Origin: Bacillus dicomae
GTDB taxonomy: Bacteria > Bacillota > Bacilli > Bacillales > Bacillaceae_G
Direction of reading: 5' to 3'
Assembly: GCF_006494425.1 (NCBI RefSeq)
Contig: NZ_VHIV01000003.1
Span: 124,001 to 188,000 of the forward strand
Length of the DNA: 64,000 nucleotides
Under the pieces are notes generated by a model, which worked only from the letters and a program-made list of their open reading frames with translations, did not search any database and was not told where the DNA came from. A program made the position numbers and the translations under genes. This document shows, one piece after another, positions 1 to 9,061 of the stretch. Positions within the stretch are counted from its first letter, which is position 1; each line of letters starts with the position of its first letter.

Positions 1-545
1 GGAAACTGTTTCCGGACTTCCCTGATCACCTCGACATCCCAACCCGGTTTTATTTTTATTTTCATTCTTTTATATCCTTCATTAACATACTCATCAACCA
101 ATTGAAGTAAATCGTCAACCTTTTCCTGGATGCCAATACTAATCCCAACTTCTATTGCTTGCTTCTCTCCACCAAGGGCGGATGCGAGTGGAATTCCTTT
201 TTGCTTTGCATATAAGTCCCAAATAGCACCCTCAATAGCAGACTTTGCCATATTGTTCTTACGAATATATGATAGGCGTTCAAATACTTCCTGCGGATGT
301 TCAATTTCTTTATTAAGTATACTAGGAATAATAAAATCTTCTAACATATGCCAATTTGTCTTTAAAGTTTCTTCGTTATACCAGGGCGAATGAAATGCAA
401 CCGATTCTCCCCATCCGCTAATACCGTTTTCATCCTTCGCTTCAAGCAAGAGAAACTCTTTGTCTTGGAATGTTCCAAAACTTGTCGTGAACGGCGCTTT
501 CAATTGCATTTTTATACGTCGTAAAATAATCTCTTTTACTATCAT
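1..545 (-). CDS. N-acylamino acid (N-succinylamino acid) racemase, enolase superfamily, 3' end cut by window edge
   Basis: About 181 N-terminal residues are visible. They show the enolase-superfamily capping domain (GWGE near residue 45) and the first half of the barrel with the catalytic KxK motif in KIKIKPGWD near residue 160. This is the MenC/NSAR/OSBS subgroup. The ATG at 545 sits 9 nt after GAGGGGG. It is the last visible gene of the RpiR-M20-GNAT cassette. Family knowledge: such enzymes racemise N-succinylamino acids or make o-succinylbenzoate. The GNAT and M20 neighbours favour N-succinylamino acid racemase over menaquinone synthesis. The metal-ligand Asp/Glu residues and the second catalytic Lys lie outside the window. 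Confidence 0.85.
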   Translation of the reverse strand, partial: MIVKEIILRRIKMQLKAPFTTSFGTFQDKEFLLLEAKDENGISGWGESVAFHSPWYNEETLKTNWHMLEDFIIPSILNKEIEHPQEVFERLSYIRKNNMAKSAIEGAIWDLYAKQKGIPLASALGGEKQAIEVGISIGIQEKVDDLLQLVDEYVNEGYKRMKIKIKPGWDVEVIREVRKQF

Positions 546-598
546 TTTTCATTTCCCCCTCTATATTTAGATAAGTATAAGTATATTTTTATCCTCCG

Positions 599-1450
599 CT
601 ATTGAATCCTTCTCATAATTCCGTTCTTCTCTAAGCCTTGTTGCTTGACAAAAACATAATAGTGCACATGCTCATTAGTATCTTTTATTAATGAAACAGC
701 AACATACTGATATGAAAATAAAGTTTGAAAGATTTCCCTCGTTTTAAAACGCCAATCAATTGCAAGTTCATAATCTTTATTTTTCACTTGTTGAAAGCTA
801 GATGGTACCGGTACTAATATAGGTTGATCCATAGTAGCAATACAATGTAGACCTTGCTTAATATTTATAAGTTTTGGCAAATGATTCTTCGATTGTATCC
901 ATTGAAAAATATGTTGCGCTTGTTTCATATAATCCTCTTGCCGTTTAGAAATATGAGAACTATTAATCCACCATTCAACTTTAAAACGATCCGAAGGAAG
1001 TCCCCGATTCAAATTATCTTCCATTTCTCCATAGCAATTTTCCATATATGTAGAACAAAAAGCACGTAACTTCGATAAATTTAAATAAGCATTTCGTGTT
1101 TCAAGTGGATCATACGTCCATGTGATTAAGTTATATCCCTTTTCATAAGCAAGTTCTTTTTGAACTTGTTTTAGTCTAACTCCAACTCCTTTTCCTTGAT
1201 GACTTGGATGAATACCAAGCATGTGGGAACATAGATAGTTTTGTCCTTCAAGAAAACCAGGAAAACTGTAGCAAAATCCAATCATTTCCTCATTTACAAA
1301 AGCTCCTAGTAAAAGACCTCCATTTTGGGAAGCTGTAATTGTTTGGTGAAGAGGAATTGGTTCCATATTCCATACATCTTTTTCAAGATTTTGCACAAAC
1401 TTCATCTCGTGATAACTGTTTAATTCACGTATTTCAATTGTTGAATTCAC
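599..1450 (-). CDS. GNAT-family N-acyltransferase, probable D-amino acid N-succinyltransferase
   Basis: A 283-residue protein. The acetyl-CoA/acyl-CoA binding core lies in the first 130 residues (HPSHQGKGVGVRLK resembles the GNAT motif A loop R/Q-x-x-G-x-G/A). The C-terminal half is an extra domain that I cannot name. It starts at GTG 1450 after GGGGGAG and overlaps the M20 stop by 4 bases, so translation is probably coupled. Known precedent: in Geobacillus kaustophilus a GNAT succinyltransferase is encoded with NSAR and an M20 desuccinylase. Substrate specificity here is inferred from that context. Confidence 0.8.
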   Translation of the reverse strand: MNSTIEIRELNSYHEMKFVQNLEKDVWNMEPIPLHQTITASQNGGLLLGAFVNEEMIGFCYSFPGFLEGQNYLCSHMLGIHPSHQGKGVGVRLKQVQKELAYEKGYNLITWTYDPLETRNAYLNLSKLRAFCSTYMENCYGEMEDNLNRGLPSDRFKVEWWINSSHISKRQEDYMKQAQHIFQWIQSKNHLPKLINIKQGLHCIATMDQPILVPVPSSFQQVKNKDYELAIDWRFKTREIFQTLFSYQYVAVSLIKDTNEHVHYYVFVKQQGLEKNGIMRRIQ

Positions 1451-2586
1451 GCTAACTCCCCCGTTTTATATGCTTTTATTGTATTTAATACTGTCCTTGC
1501 TAGAATTTCTATACCAGTATATATAGCATTTTGATTAAAGGTCATCTGCGGATGATGAAGTCCCGGCTGCAAATCGCACCCTAATCCCAACATAGTTGCT
1601 TTAACGGTTGGATTTTTTAACGTATAAAAATGAAAATCTTCCCCACCTGAAGTAATTATAGGCTCTCGAAGCAGTTGTTCACCTAAGGATTCCACAATCG
1701 CTTTTTTCATGAAATGCTGAGCTTCTTTATTTACCTCAGCGGCAGCTACACTCGCTTTTGTTTCTAGCTCAATTTCAACCCCATAAATCTTTTCCATACT
1801 CTTAACAATATTCTCAATTTTTTCGGTAAGTTCATTCATGACTCCATTTGTTTGCGCACGCAAATCTATACTAAATGATGCTTTACCTGGAATAATATTT
1901 CCTGCATCACTTCCGGCATAGAACTTTGTCATTTTCGCGGTGTAAGGCACCATCGGGTCTAAATGAATGCTTTTCATTTCATTAATTATAGATGCCCCAA
2001 TTTCAATCGAATTTTGCCCCAGATGTGGTCGTGCTCCATGTGCATCTTCACCATGGATTTCACCTACTATAAATTTTGCTGCCCCATGATAAATTGCAGG
2101 TATAGCTTGACCATCTTGTAATTCTTGAATTGGTCTAAGGTGAACACCATATAAAAAATGCACATCATCTAACACGTTTTTTTCAATCATTTTTAATGCG
2201 CCTGTTCCCTTTTCTTCCGCAGGTTGAAAAATGAATTTAAGTTTAACAGTGGAAACATCTAACTTTTGAAATAAAAGCATTGTACCAAGAACTATGGCCA
2301 TATGTGCATCGTGACCGCAAGAATGTTTCGCTTGAAATTGACCATCAACCTCTTGCCAGAGCGCATCCATATCTGTACGTAAAGCAATGCAAAAGTCTCC
2401 GGTTCCTACCTCACTGACAAGACCTGGACAATCGTCAAAGGTTTGCACAATAAAGCCCCGTTCTTGTAAAAAACGTTGTATATATTCCGTTGTTTTATAC
2501 TCCTTCCAACTAATTTCTGGATGATTATGTAAGTATTCGTAGACTGAATCAATCGTCGACTTAAGTTCTTGTATATATTCCTTCAA
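1447..2586 (-). CDS. M20-family amidohydrolase, probable N-succinyl (N-acyl)-L-amino acid hydrolase
   Basis: A 379-residue M20D metallopeptidase-type hydrolase. Zinc-ligand motifs are visible: RTDMDALWQE, then KHSCGHDAHMA, then the catalytic-Glu motif PAEEKGTGA near residue 127, and a late SGGEDFHFY. Relatives are hippurate hydrolase and N-acyl-L-amino acid amidohydrolase. It starts at TTG 2586, 8 nt after GAGGAG. It lies 17 bases after the regulator and overlaps the acyltransferase by 4 bases. In the cassette it would release the L-amino acid from its N-acyl form, completing D to L conversion. Confidence 0.85.
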   Translation of the reverse strand: MKEYIQELKSTIDSVYEYLHNHPEISWKEYKTTEYIQRFLQERGFIVQTFDDCPGLVSEVGTGDFCIALRTDMDALWQEVDGQFQAKHSCGHDAHMAIVLGTMLLFQKLDVSTVKLKFIFQPAEEKGTGALKMIEKNVLDDVHFLYGVHLRPIQELQDGQAIPAIYHGAAKFIVGEIHGEDAHGARPHLGQNSIEIGASIINEMKSIHLDPMVPYTAKMTKFYAGSDAGNIIPGKASFSIDLRAQTNGVMNELTEKIENIVKSMEKIYGVEIELETKASVAAAEVNKEAQHFMKKAIVESLGEQLLREPIITSGGEDFHFYTLKNPTVKATMLGLGCDLQPGLHHPQMTFNQNAIYTGIEILARTVLNTIKAYKTGELA

Positions 2587-2603
2587 TTTTTCTTCTCCTC
2601 ACT

Positions 2604-3446
2604 TTATACAAAAAAGTAATCTCCATTCAGCTTTTCGTATCGTTCCTTACGCTTTTCAAATCGCTCTTTATCCTTGATAGAAACACCGGCAACAATAGCA
2701 TTCAAAAACGAAAACAGTACCGGAGTAGCATCAATCGTTGACCTCTCAGATGAATACATTGGAAAAATAGCATCTGCATATTCCCTAATTGGAGCAAGTG
2801 GTGAATCAGTAATTCCAATCACAAAAGCTCCTTGCTCCTTAGCCATTTCAGCCACTTTAATTGTTTCTTTCAAATAACGATGAAACGAAATAGTAATTAA
2901 AGTTGATCGATGATCCATCTCGCTTAAAGTACAAAGCAAATCGTTTGTTTCCGGATGAAGAATTTGAACATTTCCTCTCACTAAGCCAAGAGTCATTGTA
3001 AGCCAATTAGCTGCAGAAAAAGAAGATTTTAAACCTAAAACATAGATTTTCTCCGTTTTTATTAATTGATCAACAACCCTTTCAACCTCATTTTCATCAA
3101 TATTATTGATTGTTTGTTGTATATATTGACAATCTCGTTCCATGACTTTTGCATAAAAATGAGGTTGTTCAGCTAACTCGAGTTTGCTAGAAAAGTATTG
3201 TCCAAGACTGCTCTGTATTAAAAGAAGTTGCTCCCGAACCATTTTTTGAAGTTCAGAAAATCCTGATAGTTTTATAGAGTAACAAAAACGAATCACCGTT
3301 GTTTCACTGACTCCAACTTGCTCACCAATCTCACTTGCTAATTTAACAGCAAATTCGCCTGGTTGTTCTAATAAATATTTAGCAACTTTTTGTTGACCTT
3401 TAGAAAGTTGATTATATTCCTGTTGAATAATTTTTTTCAGATCCAA
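2604..3446 (-). CDS. MurR/RpiR-family transcriptional regulator
   Basis: An N-terminal RpiR helix-turn-helix (about residues 1-77, with GVSETTVIRFCYSIKLSGF) is followed by a SIS sugar-isomerase-like domain (about 120-260). The longest reading begins at ATG 3455, but AGGAAGG abuts that ATG. TTG 3446 has 9 nt spacing and is preferred. It is first in the putative racemase cassette and likely regulates it. RpiR proteins usually bind phosphosugars, so an amino-acid-type role here would be atypical. Confidence 0.85.
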   Translation of the reverse strand: MDLKKIIQQEYNQLSKGQQKVAKYLLEQPGEFAVKLASEIGEQVGVSETTVIRFCYSIKLSGFSELQKMVREQLLLIQSSLGQYFSSKLELAEQPHFYAKVMERDCQYIQQTINNIDENEVERVVDQLIKTEKIYVLGLKSSFSAANWLTMTLGLVRGNVQILHPETNDLLCTLSEMDHRSTLITISFHRYLKETIKVAEMAKEQGAFVIGITDSPLAPIREYADAIFPMYSSERSTIDATPVLFSFLNAIVAGVSIKDKERFEKRKERYEKLNGDYFFV

Positions 3447-3495
3447 ACATCTCATCCTTCCTAAAAGAATTTAAAACTTCTATGAATTGTAAACA

Positions 3496-3511
3496 TGAAG
3501 TCTAAACTTCA
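3496..3511. promoter_or_regulatory. Inverted repeat, candidate RpiR operator
   Basis: Perfect 6-bp arms TGAAGT and ACTTCA flank a 4-base centre, about 50 bp upstream of the regulator start. Position and symmetry suggest autoregulation of the cassette. Binding by this protein is inference. Confidence 0.4.
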
Positions 3512-3698
3512 TATTTGCGATTGATAGAAGATTAACACATATTACTAAAAAACTCAATGACGATTCTGAAAATTCATTTAATTTAAATACTCTCTCCTAT
3601 TTTTTGTAGCAATACCTTAAGAGGTACCGCCACATTTCTATCAAGATAAGAAAGATAAATCCCCAATTACTGAAATATTTAACGAGAAATCTTCATAA
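3512..3698. other. Intergenic, nothing coding seen
   Basis: A/T-rich spacer between the RpiR operator region and the ABC-F remnant. I see no open frame with a ribosome binding site and no strong hairpin. Confidence 0.5.
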
Positions 3699-3738
3699 AA
3701 ATAAACCATTACTCCAAATGTTAAGTAATGGTTTATTT
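3699..3738 (-). terminator. Intrinsic terminator of the ABC-F remnant
   Basis: 14-bp arms (AAATAAACCATTAC and its complement) with a short loop, followed on the minus strand by a T-rich tract. It overlaps the stop of the ABC-F fragment. Confidence 0.7.
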
Positions 3739-3921
3739 AATCGTTCCTTCATATGCGATTATAAAACGTTCTAGTGCTTCAATTGCATACACATCTAAAA
3801 AGTTAGTCGGTTCATCTAATAATAAAATATGATATTCTTCTAAAAACAATAAGCACAACTGAAGACGAATAGCTTCCTCTTCATTCAAACATTTCACACT
3901 CTTTAAGAGGTCTTCATGACG
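3733..3921 (-). pseudogene. ABC-F ATPase remnant (second ATPase domain, Walker B region)
   Basis: About 62 open codons on the minus strand contain LLLDEPTNFLD, the Walker B/D-loop signature of ABC-F proteins (ribosome-protection or EttA-like). They are preceded by a degraded signature region and end at YEGTIK, before the VSHDR switch histidine that should follow. Upstream DNA (3922-4020) carries stops in all relevant frames. No Walker A or start is seen, so this is a dead fragment of a roughly 500-residue gene. Confidence 0.75.
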
Positions 3922-4026
3922 AAATTACATCAAGTGTAATACTATACGTAAAAAACCTTCTTCATGCTGTAATCTATTTTAAGAAATTGAGGTATTGGTT
4001 CATCAGTTGTATATTACAGGAGTCAA

Positions 4027-4284
4027 TTAGCCCACTTTTTCTTTATCCAGTCTACTTACAATTCCAACAATAAATTTATATTCAATCCTCCTCTTCTTTA
4101 CCTTTTTAAACCCTTCTTTCGTATCAAAAATAAAACACGTTTTTCGAAACCACATTCGTACATAAAAAGACTCAAAATAAATAGGTTTTATAATTCCTCG
4201 TTCCTCAAATTCAGATCCATCTTTATTTTCAGTTTCTGTTCGAACGAACCACCTATTTCCGAAACCAATTTCAATATATTTCAC
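4027..4284 (-). CDS. DUF3977-family protein
   Basis: An 85-residue basic protein starting MKYIEIGFGNRWFVRTE, which I recognise as the DUF3977 pattern of Bacillus. It has no signal peptide or membrane segment, and the function is unknown. The ATG at 4284 follows GGAAGGAGAT. It is a lone gene between the ABC-F remnant and acoR. Confidence 0.7.
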   Translation of the reverse strand: MKYIEIGFGNRWFVRTETENKDGSEFEERGIIKPIYFESFYVRMWFRKTCFIFDTKEGFKKVKKRRIEYKFIVGIVSRLDKEKVG

Positions 4285-4373
4285 ATAAGATCTCCTTCCG
4301 GAAATTAATTTCTGACTATTCTATTATTTCCCCGGTAAGCGCACATTCCGACAGAACATGAGCCCACAAAGAA

Positions 4374-4398
4374 AAAGTAGATTACAAAAATCTACTTT
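4374..4398 (-). terminator. acoR terminator
   Basis: AAAGTAGAT and ATCTACTTT arms around a 7-base loop, then T-rich sequence on the minus strand. The stem overlaps the acoR stop codon. Confidence 0.8.
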
Positions 4399-6247
4399 AT
4401 AACTTATATTTTTGCATTCGTTTATAAAATGTACTTCGAGGTACATCTAACAGTTTCGCAGCTAACGAAACATTTCCATTCGTCTTTTCTAACGCTTCAA
4501 TCATGCTATCACGCTTTATTTTTTCGCGGAAATTCAATGTGTTCTCTGTTTTATTTTCTGCTTGCAATTCAACTTGATGTTGATTTCCCATCATTGTTTG
4601 TAATAAAAAAGAGATTTGTTTTTCGCATATTTCCCGCCCTTGCGACAAAATGTAAATGCGTTCTAATACATTTAATAATTCCCGAATATTTCCGGGCCAC
4701 GTATGCTGCAAAAATTGATTACAAATACTCTTAGGAAATACAACATTCCAATTCTTCTGTTCACAAAATTGTTGTATGAAGTACGGAATATCCTCTTTTC
4801 TTTCTATTAACGATGGAACATATAGTGGATAAACATGTAAACGATAATATAAATCTTGACGGAATTTCCCTTCTTCTACTAATTGCAATAAATCTTTATG
4901 TGTCGCAGTAATAATACGAATATTTACTGGTATCTCTTTTGAACTGCCAATTGGGGTTACTGTTCGTTCTTGTAAAACACGCAATAATGCTACTTGCATC
5001 TCTGGCGGCACTTCACCAATTTCATCTAAAAATATTGTTCCTCCGTCTGCTTGTTCGAATTTCCCTTTATAACCTTGGCGCCGTGCACCTGTAAACGCTC
5101 CTTCAGCATAGCCGAACAATTCACTTTCCATTAATTCTTTCGGTAATGAACCGCAGTTAACAGCTATAAAAGGACCATTTTTTCTTGGACTATTTTCATG
5201 AATTGCTCTCGCTACATATTCTTTCCCTACACCTGTTTTACCACAAACATATACACTAGCGTCAGTTGGTGATACAAGTTTAATTTCTTCTAAAGTATGT
5301 TGAAATACGCTGCTTGTCCCAATAACTCCAGGGAAAGTAATGCCGTTTATTAATGGTGGAGTAGAAAAAAAATTTACTTGTTTATTTTCCTTTACATAAA
5401 TACACTTCCCAATCATTCTGTTATTACTGTATACCGGTACTTCTAATTTATTTTTCAATCCATAGTGCATTAATTCTTCAAGTTTCATTCGTGACCAATT
5501 ACATACTTGTTCTCGAACCCTTTTGCTTGCGGAAACGATAACATCACGATGATTACAAATAACAACTTGTTCATCACTGTCAATTACATCTAAAAAACGA
5601 TGGATTAAATGTAATTCATTTTGATGTACTCGAATACTACATTCACGTTCAATCGCTTGTGCAAGGGAAGTTACCATACCGAGCATATATGGATGAGAAA
5701 ACTCAATTGGACAGGAGAAATCTAGAACACCAATTAATTTCCCATCATCATTATGTATAGGAGCGGCCGCACAGCTCCAGCTATGAGATGCGACAGAGTA
5801 ATGCTCTGTACCACTTATCATAATAGCCTCTTCAATCTCTAACGCGGTTCCTATCGCATTTGTACCAACAGCTGCTTCCGTCCACTTCACACCTTCAATG
5901 AAATTAATATGTTTTGCTCGTTTCAACGTTTGTTGATTTCCACTTATAGATAGAACGTAACCGTCTGGATCAATTAATAATGCCATCATTTGGAGTTCAT
6001 CAATGGTTTTTCTCATATTTTGTATTTGAGGTATTGCTATATCTAGGAAGATTTCACTCTTTTTCTTTTGGTCTTGAAAAAAAACAGAAGACAAAATTTT
6101 CTGACCTTTATTCATATGAGGATTCACATTTGCTTGTTTACATCGATGCCATGATTCTAAAATTCTTTCGTTTATACGATTCGAATCAAGGACTCCTTCA
6201 TCAACAAACTTTTTCCATGTATGTAAGTAAAACGGTGAAGCTAACAT
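4397..6247 (-). CDS. acoR: Sigma-54-dependent activator, AcoR-like
   Basis: 616 residues in AcoR order: an N-terminal GAF-type sensor region (about 60-200), a linker, an AAA+ sigma-54 interaction domain with Walker A GKTGVGKE (about 337) and GAFTGA (about 384-389), and a C-terminal Fis-type helix-turn-helix (about 575-616). B. subtilis AcoR has a similar length. The ATG follows GGGAGATGATACA. No receiver domain is present, so activation is by ligand. The likely target is the acoABCL operon 6.5 kb away, which carries a sigma-54 promoter. The assignment is not proven, since other regulators of this type also look like this. Confidence 0.85.
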   Translation of the reverse strand: MLASPFYLHTWKKFVDEGVLDSNRINERILESWHRCKQANVNPHMNKGQKILSSVFFQDQKKKSEIFLDIAIPQIQNMRKTIDELQMMALLIDPDGYVLSISGNQQTLKRAKHINFIEGVKWTEAAVGTNAIGTALEIEEAIMISGTEHYSVASHSWSCAAAPIHNDDGKLIGVLDFSCPIEFSHPYMLGMVTSLAQAIERECSIRVHQNELHLIHRFLDVIDSDEQVVICNHRDVIVSASKRVREQVCNWSRMKLEELMHYGLKNKLEVPVYSNNRMIGKCIYVKENKQVNFFSTPPLINGITFPGVIGTSSVFQHTLEEIKLVSPTDASVYVCGKTGVGKEYVARAIHENSPRKNGPFIAVNCGSLPKELMESELFGYAEGAFTGARRQGYKGKFEQADGGTIFLDEIGEVPPEMQVALLRVLQERTVTPIGSSKEIPVNIRIITATHKDLLQLVEEGKFRQDLYYRLHVYPLYVPSLIERKEDIPYFIQQFCEQKNWNVVFPKSICNQFLQHTWPGNIRELLNVLERIYILSQGREICEKQISFLLQTMMGNQHQVELQAENKTENTLNFREKIKRDSMIEALEKTNGNVSLAAKLLDVPRSTFYKRMQKYKL

Positions 6248-6370
6248 TGTATCATCTCCCTATTCATTGTTTTGGAGATCTGTAAAAACATACTTTTATT
6301 ATAAAACTGAATAAAAGCGTTTTCAATAAAACTAGAAAGACGACACAAATATGTTAATAATTTGAATATC

Positions 6371-6538
6371 TTAATGCGCTTCTTTGTGCTTTTTTAATAG
6401 CACTATATTTTGTATAATGGACGCAACGAAAATACATAACCAAAACCACTTTTGTGGACTGCCATTTATAAGGAAAACAATCACGGCTATTGCAAATAAA
6501 ATAGTGGATGCTACACTAAAATATAATTTTGTTTTCAT
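6371..6538 (-). CDS. Small two-helix membrane protein
   Basis: 55 residues starting MKTKLYFSVAS, with two hydrophobic segments (about 5-23 and 30-46) and a basic tail (KKHKEAH). The ATG at 6538 follows AAGGGGA. It is 23 bases downstream of the NIPSNAP gene and probably the last gene of that operon. Function unknown. Confidence 0.65.
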   Translation of the reverse strand: MKTKLYFSVASTILFAIAVIVFLINGSPQKWFWLCIFVASIIQNIVLLKKHKEAH

Positions 6539-6561
6539 TCCCCTTATCCCTCACATCTCTA

Positions 6562-6900
6562 TCACTTTATAGTACATATTAACTCTTCGTTTTTCATCTC
6601 TACTATGTACTCCTGTAAAACATATTCTTTCCCACCATGTTTTTCATACCACTCATGTATTTTTCTAATATGCTTCTCGTCACTTCTAATTTTTGATTCT
6701 ATTTCTTTATACTGTTCATAACTATTATATTCCCATATAGCGAATATTTCTGTTGTACCATCATTATTATCTTTCATCCAGCGTCCTATTAGCCTGGAAC
6801 CATACTTTAACTGATTAGGTAAATTCGTGTTATTAAAATGCTCATTAAATATTTCTACAAATTCATTCTTTACCATATAGTACTTTCTTCTGTACAACAT
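6562..6900 (-). CDS. NIPSNAP-family protein
   Basis: 112 residues with the ferredoxin-like alpha/beta-barrel pattern of NIPSNAP proteins (YRRKYYMV at the start, FAIWEYNSYEQYKEIE in the middle). Biochemical role unknown. The ATG is preceded by GAGGTGAAAATAT. It lies 27 bases after the GNAT gene in a DeoR-GNAT-NIPSNAP-membrane peptide operon. Confidence 0.75.
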   Translation of the reverse strand: MLYRRKYYMVKNEFVEIFNEHFNNTNLPNQLKYGSRLIGRWMKDNNDGTTEIFAIWEYNSYEQYKEIESKIRSDEKHIRKIHEWYEKHGGKEYVLQEYIVEMKNEELICTIK

Positions 6901-6927
6901 ATATTTTCACCTCTTTTATGAACAGAC

Positions 6928-7470
6928 TCAAATACACCTTCCCATTACTACCGTATTATAATACTTCCCATCCGACAGCCTTTTATCATTTTTTAAAATA
7001 CCTTCTACTTCAAAACCTAATTTTTTATAAAGCTGAATGGCTTTTTCGTTTGTTTCTAATACTTGTAATGATATCTTTTTAATCTCATTTTCATCAGCCC
7101 AATGAATAGATTGTCGCAATAGACTCTTACCCATTCCATATCCCCAAAACTCTTTTAAAATACAAACACCAAATTCTACTTTATGAGATAATCTCTTCAA
7201 ATTTGACCCTTCGCATCTAGAAAACCCAACGATTCGATTGTGCACTTCTGCAACTAAAAACAGATTCTTCGTCGATTCACTATCTGTTTTTATTATTTTT
7301 TGAAACCCTGTCTTATCTATAAATCCCTCTCCAGCTTCTCTATCCATATTTTCAGTTTCTCCATCGATCTGAACTCTAATTTTTGATAACTGCTCTGCAT
7401 CTGTTTCAGCTGCAGAACGAATTGTATAAACTAATCCATTTATGTGAAACTCTTGCCTTTTTATAATCAT
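6928..7470 (-). CDS. GNAT-family N-acetyltransferase
   Basis: 180 residues in one GNAT domain. Motif A reads EFWGYGMGKSLL. Motif B contains LQVLETNEKAIQLYKKLGF, the RimI/SpeG-like pattern. The substrate is unknown. It starts at ATG 7470 after AAAAGGAG, 12 bases from the DeoR gene, so it is co-transcribed with it. Confidence 0.85.
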   Translation of the reverse strand: MIIKRQEFHINGLVYTIRSAAETDAEQLSKIRVQIDGETENMDREAGEGFIDKTGFQKIIKTDSESTKNLFLVAEVHNRIVGFSRCEGSNLKRLSHKVEFGVCILKEFWGYGMGKSLLRQSIHWADENEIKKISLQVLETNEKAIQLYKKLGFEVEGILKNDKRLSDGKYYNTVVMGRCI

Positions 7471-7482
7471 TTTAAACTCCTT

Positions 7483-8253
7483 TTAAATACAGTCTATTGA
7501 TGCTATTACAATTTCTTTACCTTGTTTCTCAAATTCTAGAATCATTTCTTTACTAGCTTCTTCGTCTGTAATTATAAGATCAATTTCTTTTAGTGACCCT
7601 CCATTTATAAAGCTGTCTATTCCGAGTTTATTATGAGGAGCTAAACAAATATTTCTTCTAGCAATCTTATTTACTGTTTTACTAAAATAAGCAACTTCAG
7701 GCGTTGCGGTACTTATACCATTCAATGAAATGCCGCCACCTGTAGAAAAATACAGATCAATTGAGAATTGACTTATCAATTCTGAGGCAAGTGTATCTGT
7801 CATATTTCCTGATGGTTTCACCTTCCCACCAATTAAGTACGTATCAATGTTCTTATAATCCCGTAACGTACTAGCAATTTCTAAAGCATTCGTAATCACC
7901 GTAAATGATGTTTCCGGCAAATATTTTAACATAGCATAATGAATAGAAGACCCCCCAATAAAAACGGAATCTCCTTCTTGTATATAAGAAGCTGCGATTT
8001 TTGCAATTGCATCGTCATATATAGAAGCATTTTGATAACGCTCAAATCGCTCGGAAGGTAATTTCCTTACTCTAGCAAGTTCAATTGCACCTCCATGCGT
8101 TCTTTTTAACAAGCCATCTTTCTCCATAACAGACAAATCTCTTCTTATAGAATCGATAGACATATCGAAACTTTCCGCTAGATTCTTTGCAATTACTCTT
8201 CCATCTTTCTTAAGTAACTCTAAAATTTTCTCTCTACGTTCTTCAGTAAACAT
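7483..8253 (-). CDS. DeoR/GlpR-family transcriptional regulator
   Basis: 256 residues. The N-terminal DeoR helix-turn-helix (EERREKILELLKKDG at the start, DSIRRDLSVMEK as recognition helix) is followed by a DeoRC sensor domain with SIHYAML and TNALEIA. The family usually senses a phosphorylated sugar. It is first in its operon and probably regulates the GNAT and NIPSNAP genes. The effector is unknown. Confidence 0.9.
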   Translation of the reverse strand: MFTEERREKILELLKKDGRVIAKNLAESFDMSIDSIRRDLSVMEKDGLLKRTHGGAIELARVRKLPSERFERYQNASIYDDAIAKIAASYIQEGDSVFIGGSSIHYAMLKYLPETSFTVITNALEIASTLRDYKNIDTYLIGGKVKPSGNMTDTLASELISQFSIDLYFSTGGGISLNGISTATPEVAYFSKTVNKIARRNICLAPHNKLGIDSFINGGSLKEIDLIITDEEASKEMILEFEKQGKEIVIASIDCI

Positions 8254-8504
8254 GTTTGCACCACCATCATTGAAGATTCAGAAAATTAATCTATATTTTA
8301 ATTATATGCATGTTTTTTCTGTTTTACAATATTTTCAATACTTCTTTATTCATCTCTATACAGGTTTTCTACCTTTTTCTATCCCGTTAAATTGACAACT
8401 AAATAAATGCATATTTGCATATTACACAATTACACTTCCATTCACCCTTCTATTAATGTAAAATAATCCCTGTGTTTTACTTTTTTATACAGAAAGGAAT
8501 TACT

Positions 8505-8996
8505 ATGAAATCTTTAATGAAAGTAACTTGTACAGCATTATTATTTACAGGGATAATGGCAGGATGTAGTGGAAATGCTACGCCAAAACAAAAAAAAAGT
8601 GCTCTAGCAAAAAATGCAATGCACTACGGGGAAATCTTTAAAAACGAATACTATAGAGCAACTGTTGAAAATGCCAAATTCGAAAAAATAGACAAAGAGT
8701 GGCGTCTCACAGCTCGCGTTACAATAAATAACGCTCGTATTGACGGACAAACGATAGATCTTTCTGAAATAAAATATTTCATAAAAGATGAAAAGACGGG
8801 TGAAAAATACGAAGGTGAATTTATACAAAATGAAAATGCTAAAAAGGTTCCATCTGAGTTTTCTTTAACTACCGACATTGAATTTAATATGAAAACTTCA
8901 CCAAAAGATTTAAATAATATGTATTTATTCATAGATAGCAAAGCTGCGCCGTTAACAGATACATATTGGAAGCTTGATAATTTAGTATCTAAATAA
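8505..8996 (+). CDS. Secreted lipoprotein, probably DUF5105-like
   Basis: 163 residues. A lipoprotein signal MKSLMKVTCTALLFTGIMAGC ends in lipobox IMAGC, so Cys is lipidated and the protein is anchored outside the membrane. The mature part looks beta-rich with lysine-rich stretches. A longer in-frame start at 8472 lacks a ribosome binding site, while AGAAAGGAA precedes the ATG at 8505. The DUF5105/DUF4352-like assignment is tentative. Confidence 0.75.
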   Translation: MKSLMKVTCTALLFTGIMAGCSGNATPKQKKSALAKNAMHYGEIFKNEYYRATVENAKFEKIDKEWRLTARVTINNARIDGQTIDLSEIKYFIKDEKTGEKYEGEFIQNENAKKVPSEFSLTTDIEFNMKTSPKDLNNMYLFIDSKAAPLTDTYWKLDNLVSK

Positions 8997-8997
8997 A

Positions 8998-9026
8998 AAG
9001 ACCAGTCTTAAATGACTGGTTTTTTT
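8998..9026 (+). terminator. Terminator of the lipoprotein gene
   Basis: ACCAGTC and GACTGGT arms, 6-base loop, then seven T. Confidence 0.9.
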
Positions 9027-9061
9027 ACATTCATGCATTTAATTTTCATTAACATTTACAT

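Noticed and set aside
130-393. 87-codon plus-strand frame opposite the racemase gene
   Set aside because: Antisense shadow of the conserved enolase-superfamily frame.
5980-6285. 101-codon plus-strand frame opposite acoR
   Set aside because: Antisense shadow; low-complexity Phe/Ser composition.
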